The translations under genes and the position numbers were made by a program. A stretch of DNA of 50,545 nucleotides from assembly GCA_028284955.1 (NCBI GenBank), contig JANQQS010000119.1:1-50545 (forward strand), read 5' to 3'. This DNA is from Myxococcota bacterium. GTDB taxonomy: Bacteria; Myxococcota_A; Polyangia; Polyangiales; Houyiibacteriaceae. Below are positions 26,910 through 34,585 of the stretch, in pieces (position 1 is the first letter of the stretch; the number at the start of each line of letters is the position of its first letter). The notes beneath the pieces are model-generated. The model worked only from the letters and a program-made list of their open reading frames with translations. It made no database searches and had not been told where the DNA came from.

Positions 26910-27070
26910 TTCCACAGCGACCGCATCGGCTTCATCGACATGACGTCCGAGCAATGCTCGCCGACGGACTGATCGTTGCCATGCGAGAGATCGAACGAAG
27001 TATTCGATCGCTGCACAAGTTGCATTACGCAGAGCATTGATTGACAACCATCAGATCGGTAACTGGACGC

Positions 27071-27140
27071 CAAGGAGCATCCCATAGAGTAGTGATCAGA
27101 TTGGTTGATTGCAGCGCAAGGAGCATCCCATAGAGCAGTG
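27071..27140. repeat. two 24-bp direct repeats, period 46
   Basis: CAAGGAGCATCCCATAGAG occurs at 27071-27089 and 27117-27135; with one mismatch the match extends to 24 bases (27071-27094 and 27117-27140). Between the copies is CAGATTGGTTGA (27097-27108), also found at 40778-40789. The stretch 26910-27253 has no gene; besides these repeats it holds the inverted repeat listed next. Confidence 0.8.
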
Positions 27141-27143
27141 GAA

Positions 27144-27243
27144 TTTTGGCCTGAGCGTGAGCGCCCCCACAGCGAACGACTGAGGAAGGCTCCGAGCCTT
27201 TCGCAGGGAGAGAGCGAGGAGGTAAGCCGCGCTCAGGCCAAAA
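27144..27243. repeat. 100-bp imperfect palindrome with perfect 14-bp arms
   Basis: TTTTGGCCTGAGCG at 27144-27157 is the exact reverse complement of 27230-27243. Inside is a smaller hairpin, AAGGC (27186-27190) with GCCTT (27196-27200). The element sits between the 3' ends of the GT2/PIN region and ettA. It could be a bidirectional terminator, but the long arms and nested structure also fit a small non-autonomous repeat or structured RNA. Confidence 0.6.
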
Positions 27244-27253
27244 GGCCGTCGCT

Positions 27254-28930
27254 CTAGCCGCGAGCGAAGCGGCGATACTTTATCCTCTTCGGCACTTCCG
27301 CGTCGTCGCCGAGCCGCTTTTTGCGATCGGCTGCGTACGCGGCATAGCTTCCCTCGAACCACACCACGTTGCTGTCGCCTTCGAACGCCAAGATGTGGGT
27401 GCAGATGCGATCGAGATACCAGCGATCGTGGCTGATGATCAGGCAGCATCCAGGAAATTCGAGAAGCGCTTCTTCGAGCGATCGGAGCGTTTCGACATCG
27501 ATGTCGTTGGTCGGCTCATCGAGCAAGAGCACGTTGCCGCCGCTCTTGAGAAGTTTGGCGAGATGCACTCGATTCCGTTCGCCACCCGATAGCTGATTCA
27601 CCCGTTTCTGTTGGGTGCTGCCCCGGAAGTTGAACCAACCTGCGTACGCGCGCGCGCTTACCGTGCGCCCGCCAACATCGATCTCGTCGGCGCCTCCGCT
27701 GATTTCTTGAAACACCGTGAGGTCATCGTTCAGCGCGTCTCTTCCTTGATCGACATACGAAAGGCACACTGTTTCACCGACGTCGACGGTCCCAGAGTCA
27801 GGGGTCTCCTCGCCTACCAAAATACGAAATAGAGTGGTTTTTCCAGCGCCATTCGCTCCCACAATGCCCACGATGCCGCCCGGCGGCACGCGGAAGCTCA
27901 AATCTTCAAACAGCAGCCGGTCACCGAAGGCTTTGGTCACCCCGTCGACTTCGATTACTTTGCTGCCGAGCCGCGGACCCGGAGGAATACGTATTTCGTT
28001 GGGGTCGCGCTTGGCGCGACCGTGTTCCGCAACAAGCGTGTCAAACGCTGAGATGCGCGCCTTGCTCTTGGCCTGACGAGCTTTCTGCGAAGCGCGAACC
28101 CATTCAAGCTCGGATTTGATTTTGCGTTTGCGCGCGCTGTCTTGCTTCTCTTCGAGTTCGAGACGCTTTTCTTTGTTCTCGAGCCACTCTGAGTAGTTGC
28201 CTTTGAACGGAAACGCGCGACCCCGATCGAGCTCCAAAATCCACTCCACGACCTCGTCGAGGAAGTAGCGATCGTGGGTCACCAACACCACGCACCCGGG
28301 GTAGGTCTGAAGATGCCCCTGGAGCCAGGCCACCGATTCGGCGTCGAGATGGTTGGTGGGCTCGTCGAGAAGGAGCAAATCCGGCTTCTCGAGCAGCAAG
28401 CGACACAGCGCGACCCGCCGGCGCTCTCCACCGGACAGTGCGCTGGGGTCGGCATCGCCAGGCGGAAGCCGCAACGCATCCATCGCGATTTCCACCGTGT
28501 GGTCGAGGTTCCAGCCATCCACCGCGTCGATGCGATCCTGCAGCGCCCCTTGCTTGGCGAGGAGCTTTTCCATGTCGTCATCGCTCATCGGCTCGCCGAG
28601 CTTCATGCTGAGCTCCTCGAACTCACGAATCACGTCGCGGACCGGACGCACCGCTTCTTCGACGACATCGCGCACGGTCTTGGCGTCGCCCAAGTCAGGC
28701 TCCTGCGGCAAGTAGCCGACCGTAGTCTGCGGCCTGCGCCAGGCTGCACCGGTGAAGTTGTCGTCCACGCCGGCCATGATGCGGAGCACGGTGGATTTTC
28801 CCGTGCCGTTGACCCCGATGACGCCAATCTTCGCGGTGGGCAGAAACGACAGATGCAGGTCCTCCACCACCTTGTGGTCGGGTGGGTGAACCTTGGTCAC
28901 TCCACTCATCGTGAAGATGTAATCGGCCAT
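27254..28930 (-). CDS. ettA: energy-dependent translational throttle ABC-F ATPase
   Basis: EttA binds the ribosomal E site and gates entry into elongation according to the ADP/ATP ratio. The protein has 558 residues with two ABC domains: Walker A GVNGTGKST and GANGAGKTT, signatures LSGGERRRVALCRLLL and LSGGERNRVHLAKLL, and Walker B LLLLDEPTNHLD and VLLLDEPTNDID. The N-terminus MADYIFTMSGVTKVHPPDHKV is typical of EttA. The linker with charged RLELEEKQDSARKRKIKSELEWVR is the P-site tRNA interaction motif region. No membrane domain is present. The start lies three bases after the FKBP gene stop, so the two are co-transcribed. Confidence 0.96.
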   Translation of the reverse strand: MADYIFTMSGVTKVHPPDHKVVEDLHLSFLPTAKIGVIGVNGTGKSTVLRIMAGVDDNFTGAAWRRPQTTVGYLPQEPDLGDAKTVRDVVEEAVRPVRDVIREFEELSMKLGEPMSDDDMEKLLAKQGALQDRIDAVDGWNLDHTVEIAMDALRLPPGDADPSALSGGERRRVALCRLLLEKPDLLLLDEPTNHLDAESVAWLQGHLQTYPGCVVLVTHDRYFLDEVVEWILELDRGRAFPFKGNYSEWLENKEKRLELEEKQDSARKRKIKSELEWVRASQKARQAKSKARISAFDTLVAEHGRAKRDPNEIRIPPGPRLGSKVIEVDGVTKAFGDRLLFEDLSFRVPPGGIVGIVGANGAGKTTLFRILVGEETPDSGTVDVGETVCLSYVDQGRDALNDDLTVFQEISGGADEIDVGGRTVSARAYAGWFNFRGSTQQKRVNQLSGGERNRVHLAKLLKSGGNVLLLDEPTNDIDVETLRSLEEALLEFPGCCLIISHDRWYLDRICTHILAFEGDSNVVWFEGSYAAYAADRKKRLGDDAEVPKRIKYRRFARG

Positions 28931-28933
28931 CGG

Positions 28934-29869
28934 CTACAGGATCTCGATCAGCTCGACGTCGAACACCAACATGCCCTGCGGCCGGCCGGGTTGGCCTTTG
29001 TAGGCGAGCGCTTCGGGAATCCACAGTCGTCGCTTTTCGCCGGGAACCATCAACTGCAGCCCCTCGGTCCAGCCGGGAATCACGCGGTTGAGGGGGAAGG
29101 TCGCCGGCTCGCCGCGCACCACCGAGCTATCGAACATATTCCCGTCGGTCGTCCAGCCCGTGTAGTGCACTTTAACTTGGCTCGTCTCGGTCGGGTGTTT
29201 TTTGCCTTTGCCGGGCTCGAGCACGAGCGACGCCAAGCCTGACGCTGTCTTCTTCGCCTTCTTGGGCGGCGCAGCCACGTTCTTCGGCGCGGGCGGCGGC
29301 TCGGGGGTCTTTTCGATGCTGATCAGCTCGACATCAAACACCAACATGCCTTGCGGCCGGCCGGGTTGGCCTTTGTAGGCGAGCGCCTCAGGAATCCACA
29401 AGCGGCGTTTCTCTCCCGCGACCATGAGCTGGAGCCCTTCGGTCCAACCCGCGATGACACCATTGAGCGGAAAGGTCGCGGGCTGTCCGCGTTTGACCGA
29501 GCTGTCAAACATCTTCCCGTCGGTCGTCCAGCCGCTGTAGTGCACGGTGACTTTGTCGCGCTCGCCTGGATGGTCGCTTCCCTGACCGGCCTGGAGCACT
29601 TTGCTGCGCAGCCCCGACTTGGTTTTCTTCGCGTCCGCGGGAGGCGCGGCTACATCAGGTGGAGCAGGAATGTCGCCCTCGGTTGCTTGGGTGGGAGATT
29701 TTGTCGGCGATTGCTCGGAGCCGGCGCTCTCGGCGGCCGCCGTTTGTTCGGAGCTCGCCGGTTCTTCTTTTTTCTTTTTCGAACAGCCGACACCGACCAA
29801 CAGAGAAGCCAGCGCGAACGACATAAACGTCTGGAAATACCCCATGCGAGGGGTGGTACTCGAGCTCAT
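28934..29869 (-). CDS. lipoprotein with two tandem FKBP-type peptidyl-prolyl isomerase domains
   Basis: The protein has 311 residues. A signal peptide with lipobox LVGVGC is followed by a Lys/Glu and Ser-rich linker, then two FKBP domains at about residues 85-187 and 205-311. Each holds VTVHYSGWTTDGKMFDSS or VKVHYTGWTTDGNMFDSS, the GWTEGLQLM segment and a shared end region with ALAYKGQPGRPQ. The two domains are nearly identical in places even at the DNA level (375-bp offset), so the duplication is recent or is kept homogeneous. It probably folds proteins in the periplasm while anchored to a membrane. Start choice between residue 1 and M9 is open. It is operonic with ettA. Confidence 0.9.
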   Translation of the reverse strand: MSSSTTPRMGYFQTFMSFALASLLVGVGCSKKKKEEPASSEQTAAAESAGSEQSPTKSPTQATEGDIPAPPDVAAPPADAKKTKSGLRSKVLQAGQGSDHPGERDKVTVHYSGWTTDGKMFDSSVKRGQPATFPLNGVIAGWTEGLQLMVAGEKRRLWIPEALAYKGQPGRPQGMLVFDVELISIEKTPEPPPAPKNVAAPPKKAKKTASGLASLVLEPGKGKKHPTETSQVKVHYTGWTTDGNMFDSSVVRGEPATFPLNRVIPGWTEGLQLMVPGEKRRLWIPEALAYKGQPGRPQGMLVFDVELIEIL

Positions 29870-29926
29870 CGAGGATGTCGAGTGTCATCCATGCTGCGGA
29901 GGCCGCTGCTGTGGCGCGCTCTGCGT

Positions 29927-30910
29927 TCATGGCAGCTCGTACACTTCGACCTTGTTGTGGTTGAAGCGGGGCACGAGCAGACGATTGCGTTTCTTGTCGT
30001 ACCCAATATCTGCAGGCGCTTCGAGGTTTGAAAATACAGGCTCAAACGCCTGCCCCGGGCGACCGCGCAGCACGGCCGAGCCCGCCCAGCTGGTCATCAA
30101 TATCGAACCATCGCTGAGCGCGACGATCCCATCGAGCCCGCCCGGTTCGATCGCCTGCACATCGGCCCGCGCGCCGGCTTCGTCGATGCGATAAAGCTCA
30201 CCCGAGGAAAAGGTCACCACCCACAGGCCGTCGCCGGTCGGCAACAGTCCGTTGGGCGCGCCCAGCTCGTCGCCGCGAATCAAAGGCTTGGCTCCCTCGG
30301 GAAGGCTCACCTCGTACACCGCGTCGGTCCCGGTCGGTTCAAACCCGGAATCGCCGAGCGTAACCCCCGAATCGGAGACGTAGACCTTACCGTTTTCGCC
30401 AATCGCAATGTCGTTCAAGAACGTCGCGCCACCAATCTTCACTTCGCCGGTCGCGGCGCCGGTCTTGGCATCAAATACGCGCACCGTATCGATATCGGCC
30501 ACGTAGAGCTTGCCATTCGCGATGCCCATGCCCTTGGGAGCATTGAGCGTGACCCCCGCCGCTTCTCCGTCAATGAACTTCAGTTGTTCGACTTTGCCGT
30601 CCGGGGTCAGCTTCGAGATAAAGCCTTTTCCGTCGGCTTCGATGGGCGAGCCATCGATGTTGCTCACGTAGTACACGTCCGAATCGGCGTCGTAGAGCAC
30701 GCTTTCGGGCGTGGAAAACCCTTCGTAGACGAGCTTGGCGGCTTGCGGGAGATGTTCACCACCGGCGGTCGCGGGTGGCTCGTTCGCGGCCACCGACTCC
30801 GGAACGCTCGACGACTTGCAGCCCCCGGCGGCAACCACCCACACGGCGGCGCACCCTGCGCCAACGAGCGCTGTCACCGCCCGAAACCCGAATCTTCCCG
30901 ACTGATTCAC
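29927..30910 (-). CDS. SMP-30/gluconolactonase-like beta-propeller lipoprotein
   Basis: The GTG at 30910 is chosen over the ATG at 30937 because GGAGG lies eight bases upstream and the resulting 327-residue protein opens with a clean signal peptide (NQSGRFGFRAVTALVG) and lipobox VAAGGC. The mature part is a six-bladed propeller of the SMP-30/NHL type: ESVLYDADSDVYYVSNIDG, NAPKGMGIANGKLYVADIDTVRVFD, LNDIAIGENGKVYVSDSG, GAPNGLLPTGDGLWVV and ADIGYDKKRNRLLVPRFNHNKVEVY. The metal ligands of true lactonases cannot be confirmed. It probably binds or hydrolyses a small molecule in the periplasm. Confidence 0.82.
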   Translation of the reverse strand: MNQSGRFGFRAVTALVGAGCAAVWVVAAGGCKSSSVPESVAANEPPATAGGEHLPQAAKLVYEGFSTPESVLYDADSDVYYVSNIDGSPIEADGKGFISKLTPDGKVEQLKFIDGEAAGVTLNAPKGMGIANGKLYVADIDTVRVFDAKTGAATGEVKIGGATFLNDIAIGENGKVYVSDSGVTLGDSGFEPTGTDAVYEVSLPEGAKPLIRGDELGAPNGLLPTGDGLWVVTFSSGELYRIDEAGARADVQAIEPGGLDGIVALSDGSILMTSWAGSAVLRGRPGQAFEPVFSNLEAPADIGYDKKRNRLLVPRFNHNKVEVYELP

Positions 30911-31000
30911 GAGGACCACCTCCCGGGCCGCGTCCATCGCGCAGCGCCTGCGTGCATCTCAGGAAACCCGCGCGCCCGTCAACCCCAAAAGGGCCCCGCG

Positions 31001-31030
31001 TTGTTGCGCACCCCAATCATGCTGTATATT
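31001..31030 (+). promoter_or_regulatory. promoter of the CAP-domain gene, probably leaderless
   Basis: TTGTTG (31001-31006) and TATATT (31025-31030) are spaced by 18 bases. The -10 box ends seven bases before the ATG at 31037, so transcription would start at or next to the start codon. No Shine-Dalgarno sequence is present. Confidence 0.6.
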
Positions 31031-31036
31031 TACATC

Positions 31037-31609
31037 ATGAGGAGTTTGCTTCTGACATGTGCCCTGCTGGGGATTTTCGCCTGTAACCAAACCGCGGAGA
31101 TGCCAGCTTCGGACACTGCCTCCGATGCCTCGATGCCGAATAACTCGGTGCCGGATAACTCGTCCCCGACCGCCGCGCTGACCTCACCCATCAAAGGTTG
31201 CGCTCCTGCTCCGCTGCCGAGCACCGGGGATCCGCATGAAGACTGCGTGGCGCGCATCAATCAGCTACGCATGGAATGCCAAAAGCTTCCCCCGCTGAGT
31301 CGCTGGGAAAACGGCGAGCGATGCGCCGATGACCAGGCGCGCTACGACAGCACCCGCGGGCCCCACGCAGGGTTCGCCGACGGCATCTGCGAGACCCAGG
31401 CGCGCGGACAAAACGAATGTCCCGGTTGGCGCTCCCACAGCGAAGTGCTCGCTGGCTGTTTGCAACAGATGTGGGACGAAGGGCCGGGAGAAGACTTCGC
31501 CGCCCACGGCCACTACCTGAACATGACCAACGACGCATTCAACCAGGTCGCCTGCGGCTTCTACACCACCCCCGGCGGCGAGGTGTGGAGCGTACAGAAC
31601 TTCCGCTAG
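31037..31609 (+). CDS. CAP/SCP-domain lipoprotein
   Basis: The protein has 190 residues. The signal peptide (MRSLLLTCALLGIFAC) ends in a lipobox-like LGIFAC; a Ser/Asn/Pro-rich spacer follows, then a CAP (SCP/TAPS) domain from about residue 60. Visible CAP elements are the helix with INQLRMECQKLPPL, the histidine of TRGPHAGF, and GHYLNMTNDAFNQVACGFY near the end, which carries the second histidine of the family's metal site. It would act in the periplasm or on the cell surface; bacterial CAP proteins have no common activity. An in-frame ATG at 31019 is possible, but the signal peptide and the -10 position favour 31037. Confidence 0.82.
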   Translation: MRSLLLTCALLGIFACNQTAEMPASDTASDASMPNNSVPDNSSPTAALTSPIKGCAPAPLPSTGDPHEDCVARINQLRMECQKLPPLSRWENGERCADDQARYDSTRGPHAGFADGICETQARGQNECPGWRSHSEVLAGCLQQMWDEGPGEDFAAHGHYLNMTNDAFNQVACGFYTTPGGEVWSVQNFR

Positions 31610-31643
31610 GTCCGCACCACATCTCGCGCCGGGTCACGAAGCG

Positions 31644-32228
31644 CTATCGCTTTGGCGGTCGTGACAGCAACGCGCCGAAACGAATGCCTGGCGTGACGAA
31701 GTCAACGATGGGATCCAAGTCTTTTACGAGGGTGACGCGAACGTTCCACGCGATGCCCAGCGCGATCGGCGCTTGAAACGGCGTGTACCAAAACGCCCAT
31801 CCGGGCTCCAGGATGTTGACGCTGAATGGGTCGTTGGGCGCCAGAGACGTCAGATAGGTGATTTCGGGCCCAGTTCCGAACGGTTTTTCATTGACGATCA
31901 TGTACTCAAGGTGGAGGCCCACGTTGATGCCGAACTTGTCATCGCTCGGCGGTGCGGAAGGGTCGTTCGAGGGAAGGCCGTTTCCGTTGTAGGTGAATCC
32001 AACCATCGCCGCAGCGAGCAAGCCGCCATTGAACATGATGCCGGCGCCGATACCCGGTCGCTCGGACACTTCCGCAATGGTGATCGGCAAATTCCCCCCG
32101 ATGACTGGAGGCGCTCCTTCTTTGGGCGGCCCTGAATTGGCCGGATCTTGCGCTTTCGCACCTGCGTTCACAACGAAAACGGCGCATATTGCCGCTACAA
32201 TCGCACTTCCTAAACTTCTTCTGTTCAA
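31644..32228 (-). CDS. predicted exported outer-membrane protein, unknown function
   Basis: The 194-residue protein starts with TTG, supported by GGGGAGG about ten bases upstream. A signal peptide (IVAAICAVFVVNAGAKA) is followed by a proline-rich linker and alternating hydrophobic strands with aromatic residues (GINVGLHLEYMIVNE, FAFWYTP-like turns, ALGIAWNVRVTLVK), ending GIRFGALLSRPPKR. This pattern suggests a small beta-barrel. I do not recognise a family. It stands alone, convergent with the CAP-domain gene. Confidence 0.6.
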   Translation of the reverse strand: MNRRSLGSAIVAAICAVFVVNAGAKAQDPANSGPPKEGAPPVIGGNLPITIAEVSERPGIGAGIMFNGGLLAAAMVGFTYNGNGLPSNDPSAPPSDDKFGINVGLHLEYMIVNEKPFGTGPEITYLTSLAPNDPFSVNILEPGWAFWYTPFQAPIALGIAWNVRVTLVKDLDPIVDFVTPGIRFGALLSRPPKR

Positions 32229-32310
32229 GTCCCAAACCCCTCCCCAGGGTGGTGTGTCGGCCTTCGGAACAGCCCGAAAGCGGTATCACCATGGTTACAT
32301 CTTTTTTGAA

Positions 32311-32333
32311 AAAATCTATATATATTAGATTTT
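32311..32333. promoter_or_regulatory. AT-rich inverted repeat between two minus-strand genes
   Basis: AAAATCTA (32311-32318) and TAGATTTT (32326-32333) form a perfect 8-bp inverted repeat around TATATAT, in an otherwise GC-rich sequence. It lies about 80 bases upstream of the TTG-initiated outer-membrane protein gene, and downstream of popT. It may be an operator with an embedded -10 region, or a terminator for popT. Confidence 0.45.
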
Positions 32334-32465
32334 GATAAAAAGACGTCACCTGGCCTGTCGAGGAAGGCCCTAGGAGACTGGTGTCAGGGAATCGAATGTT
32401 TGCGGCGAGGCGCTCATGTCGGCCGAACCGACGTTCCGAGACAGCGAACGAAAACGAATAAATCG

Positions 32466-33494
32466 CTAACGAGCGTTTGAATCCGCGCCGAGTTTGGCGA
32501 CCAGTGCAGTGGCGACAAAGCCCACCGCGATCAGGGCTGCTGCGCCGGCGAGATGCAGAGGCTCAGGGGAGAAGTATTCGGTCGGATATTTGTGCGGCTC
32601 GAGCTCGGCGAGGAGCTCAGGGGTCACGACCTGGCCTTTGAATGTGGCGCCGAGTTCGGGAGCTACGCCGCGCCGAAACGGCCACAGGCCCACCACCGCG
32701 CCGACTAAAAACCCGAGCAGCGCACCCAGGGTCATCTTTTCGAAGCGCGACAAGAGCGCGCGGAGCAGATTGCTCACCAGCGACACCCCCACCACGACGC
32801 CCACGCCCACCGGCAGCACCACGGCAAGCCCCGGCCCCATCATCGCTCCGATATCGCCGGCCTTGAGCGCCTCTTTGAACGCATCAATAGCGGCGAGAAT
32901 CGGCACATAGACGCCGAGCACAAGAAGCAAATAACCGCCACTGATGCCCGGCAAAATCATCGCGCTGGCTCCCGCGAGCCCCGCCAAGAACATCATCAAG
33001 GGACCCGAGCGATCCGCCGCGGCCTCGCCTCCTGCGGCCTGGGCCACCGCAATCACCGCCATCACCAAAAACCCAAGCGCGGCGCCTGTCCATAGACGCG
33101 CGTCGGCCGGCTTGGCCATCTTCCACACCACGGGCACACCGCCGAGCGTAAGCCCGATGAACAGCGAATACATCGCCCAGCGATGCTCCACCACGAGCCC
33201 CTTCACCGCGCCCGCAAACGCCAAAATCGACACCACCGCCGACGCCACCACCAGCCCCAGCACCCACAGCGAAAGCCGCCGGAACCGAAGCGTGCTCACC
33301 TCGGCAATCGCGCGAATAAACCGTGGATAGACCCCCGACGCGAGCAGCATGGTGCCCCCGCTGATGCCCGGCACCAGATTGGCGAGCCCCATCAACACCC
33401 CGCCCACCACGCTCCGCGCGCCAAGCCGCACGAGGGGTTCGCCCGAGTTTGCATCGACTGAGCCTTCAGAACCAAGCGCCTGCGCTTTCGACAT
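32466..33494 (-). CDS. popT: DUF368-family polyprenyl-phosphate translocase
   Basis: DUF368 proteins (PopT) flip undecaprenyl phosphate back to the cytoplasmic leaflet for reuse in cell-wall and glycan synthesis. This 342-residue integral membrane protein carries both family motifs: NLVPGISGGTM near the N-terminus and MILPGISGGYLLLVLGVYVPIL in the middle, within at least eight hydrophobic segments. The ATG at 33494 opens directly into the family start; the extension to 33785 would overlap the divergent nucleotidyltransferase gene. The function ties to the polyprenyl and mannosyl-phosphoprenol genes elsewhere in the window, though it is not in their operon. Confidence 0.88.
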   Translation of the reverse strand: MSKAQALGSEGSVDANSGEPLVRLGARSVVGGVLMGLANLVPGISGGTMLLASGVYPRFIRAIAEVSTLRFRRLSLWVLGLVVASAVVSILAFAGAVKGLVVEHRWAMYSLFIGLTLGGVPVVWKMAKPADARLWTGAALGFLVMAVIAVAQAAGGEAAADRSGPLMMFLAGLAGASAMILPGISGGYLLLVLGVYVPILAAIDAFKEALKAGDIGAMMGPGLAVVLPVGVGVVVGVSLVSNLLRALLSRFEKMTLGALLGFLVGAVVGLWPFRRGVAPELGATFKGQVVTPELLAELEPHKYPTEYFSPEPLHLAGAAALIAVGFVATALVAKLGADSNAR

Positions 33495-33693
33495 GCGCGG
33501 CCATGTAGCGCAGGACCGGGGAGCCGACCAGCGGCCGCGATGCAGAGAACACCCCTGCAGTTTCTTGGCATTCCGTACAGAGCCCAACACGTTGTCGGCG
33601 CCTGACATCAGCCTTTTTTTGAGCGAGTCTTCGATGCTCTTGAAGACAGGGGCCCATGTGCTCGTGTTCGATGTGCGGTGTACCCTGGTGGAG

Positions 33694-34170
33694 ATGAGCG
33701 ACCCCTTCGAGGACGTCAGGCGCGTGATCGCCGGCCTGAACGAAAACCGTGTCGAATATGCGGTCGTCGGGGGCGTTGCGCTCAATATTCACGGACTGAT
33801 TCGCGCAACCGAAGACCTCGATATCGTCGTCCTACCGGATGCCGAGAATATCGATCGTCTCCGCCGTGCGCTACGCTCGGTATGGAACGACCCGGACATC
33901 GATCAGATCACGGCGGACGATTTGTGCGGCGAATACCCGGTGGTTCGCTACGGTCCACCAGAAGGATCGCTATATCTCGATATCGCGACTCGACTCGGCG
34001 AGGCCACGACATTGGCTTCTCTTGAAACTGAGAAACGCGATTTCGACGGAACGACCGTCATCGTGGCCACTCCTTTAGCGTTGTACAACATGAAGAAAGA
34101 CACCGTTCGTCCGATCGACAAAGCCGACGCGCAGGCGCTTCGCACCGCGTTCCGGCTCGAGGAAGGGTGA
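33694..34170 (+). CDS. nucleotidyltransferase-fold protein, DUF6036/AbiEii-like (cassette 1)
   Basis: The protein has 158 residues. It carries the nucleotidyltransferase signature YAVVGGVALNIHGLIRATEDLDIVV, in which GG and the D-x-D pair (EDLDI) form the metal and nucleotide site. The C-terminal part (STPLALYNMKKDT-like, VRPIDKADAQALRTAF) matches the helical end of antitoxin/toxin-type nucleotidyltransferases. GGTGGAG lies directly before the ATG, too close for ideal initiation, and a TACCCT box lies eight bases upstream. It is followed after four bases by a small conserved-looking gene. Relatives act as toxins that nucleotidylate tRNA or as antitoxins that AMPylate a partner; which applies here is unknown. 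Confidence 0.78.
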   Translation: MSDPFEDVRRVIAGLNENRVEYAVVGGVALNIHGLIRATEDLDIVVLPDAENIDRLRRALRSVWNDPDIDQITADDLCGEYPVVRYGPPEGSLYLDIATRLGEATTLASLETEKRDFDGTTVIVATPLALYNMKKDTVRPIDKADAQALRTAFRLEEG

Positions 34171-34174
34171 CACG

Positions 34175-34408
34175 ATGCCAGTCGAAAAGTTTTCATCCGT
34201 ATCCGACATCCCCGCCCTCCCGAGAATCGATGACGACACCCTTGCGCGCCGGATGCGAGCTCTTTGGCGCCGAGCATTTCGGATTTCTCCCCCTACCGTA
34301 AACCACGGCGTCACCTTCTTTCGTTGCATTGAAGACGCGCAACAATCTCGGCGAAAGGAAACGATAAAACGCATGCGTGCCACCGCCCCCGATGGTAGTG
34401 CCCGGTGA
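34175..34408 (+). CDS. small partner protein of nucleotidyltransferase cassette 1
   Basis: The protein has 77 residues, starting MPVEKFSSVSDIPALP and containing LARRMRALWRRAFRISPP and FFRCIEDAQQSRRKE. This layout, an N-terminal K-F-x-S-V-x-x-x-P segment, a helix, then P-x-x-V-x-x-x-R-x-I-E-x-A, looks like the short proteins that accompany such nucleotidyltransferases. AGGG lies just upstream and the gene starts four bases after its partner's stop. Its last four codons and stop lie inside a 28-bp repeat, so the natural C-terminus may have been replaced. The function is unknown. Confidence 0.65.
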   Translation: MPVEKFSSVSDIPALPRIDDDTLARRMRALWRRAFRISPPTVNHGVTFFRCIEDAQQSRRKETIKRMRATAPDGSAR

Positions 34409-34426
34409 CACGCACCACCCGTGTAA
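34399..34426 (+). repeat. 28-bp REP-like repeat, copy 1
   Basis: This 28-base sequence, from TGCCCGGTGACACG to CCCGTGTAA, recurs exactly at 35844-35871. It can form a short stem between ACACG and CGTGT. An inverted partial match (CGGTGACACG) lies at 34553-34562 on the minus strand. The two full copies flank the AAA_14 ATPase gene. Confidence 0.75.
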
Positions 34427-34585
34427 ACCGATGAAATCGTTGGGTACGTCAGAAAAGTGCGAGACTTTGTGAGAGACGATCCACGAGATGCGGATGTTCG
34501 CTTTCGCATTTTCTGAGCAACCCAATCTTTTCATGGACTTGGGCACCCGGTTCGTGTCACCGAGGAGCCAATTGAGGTGAATGCT

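Noticed and set aside
28274-29242. 322-residue plus-strand frame
   Set aside because: Antisense to ettA and the FKBP gene; no start site or domain.
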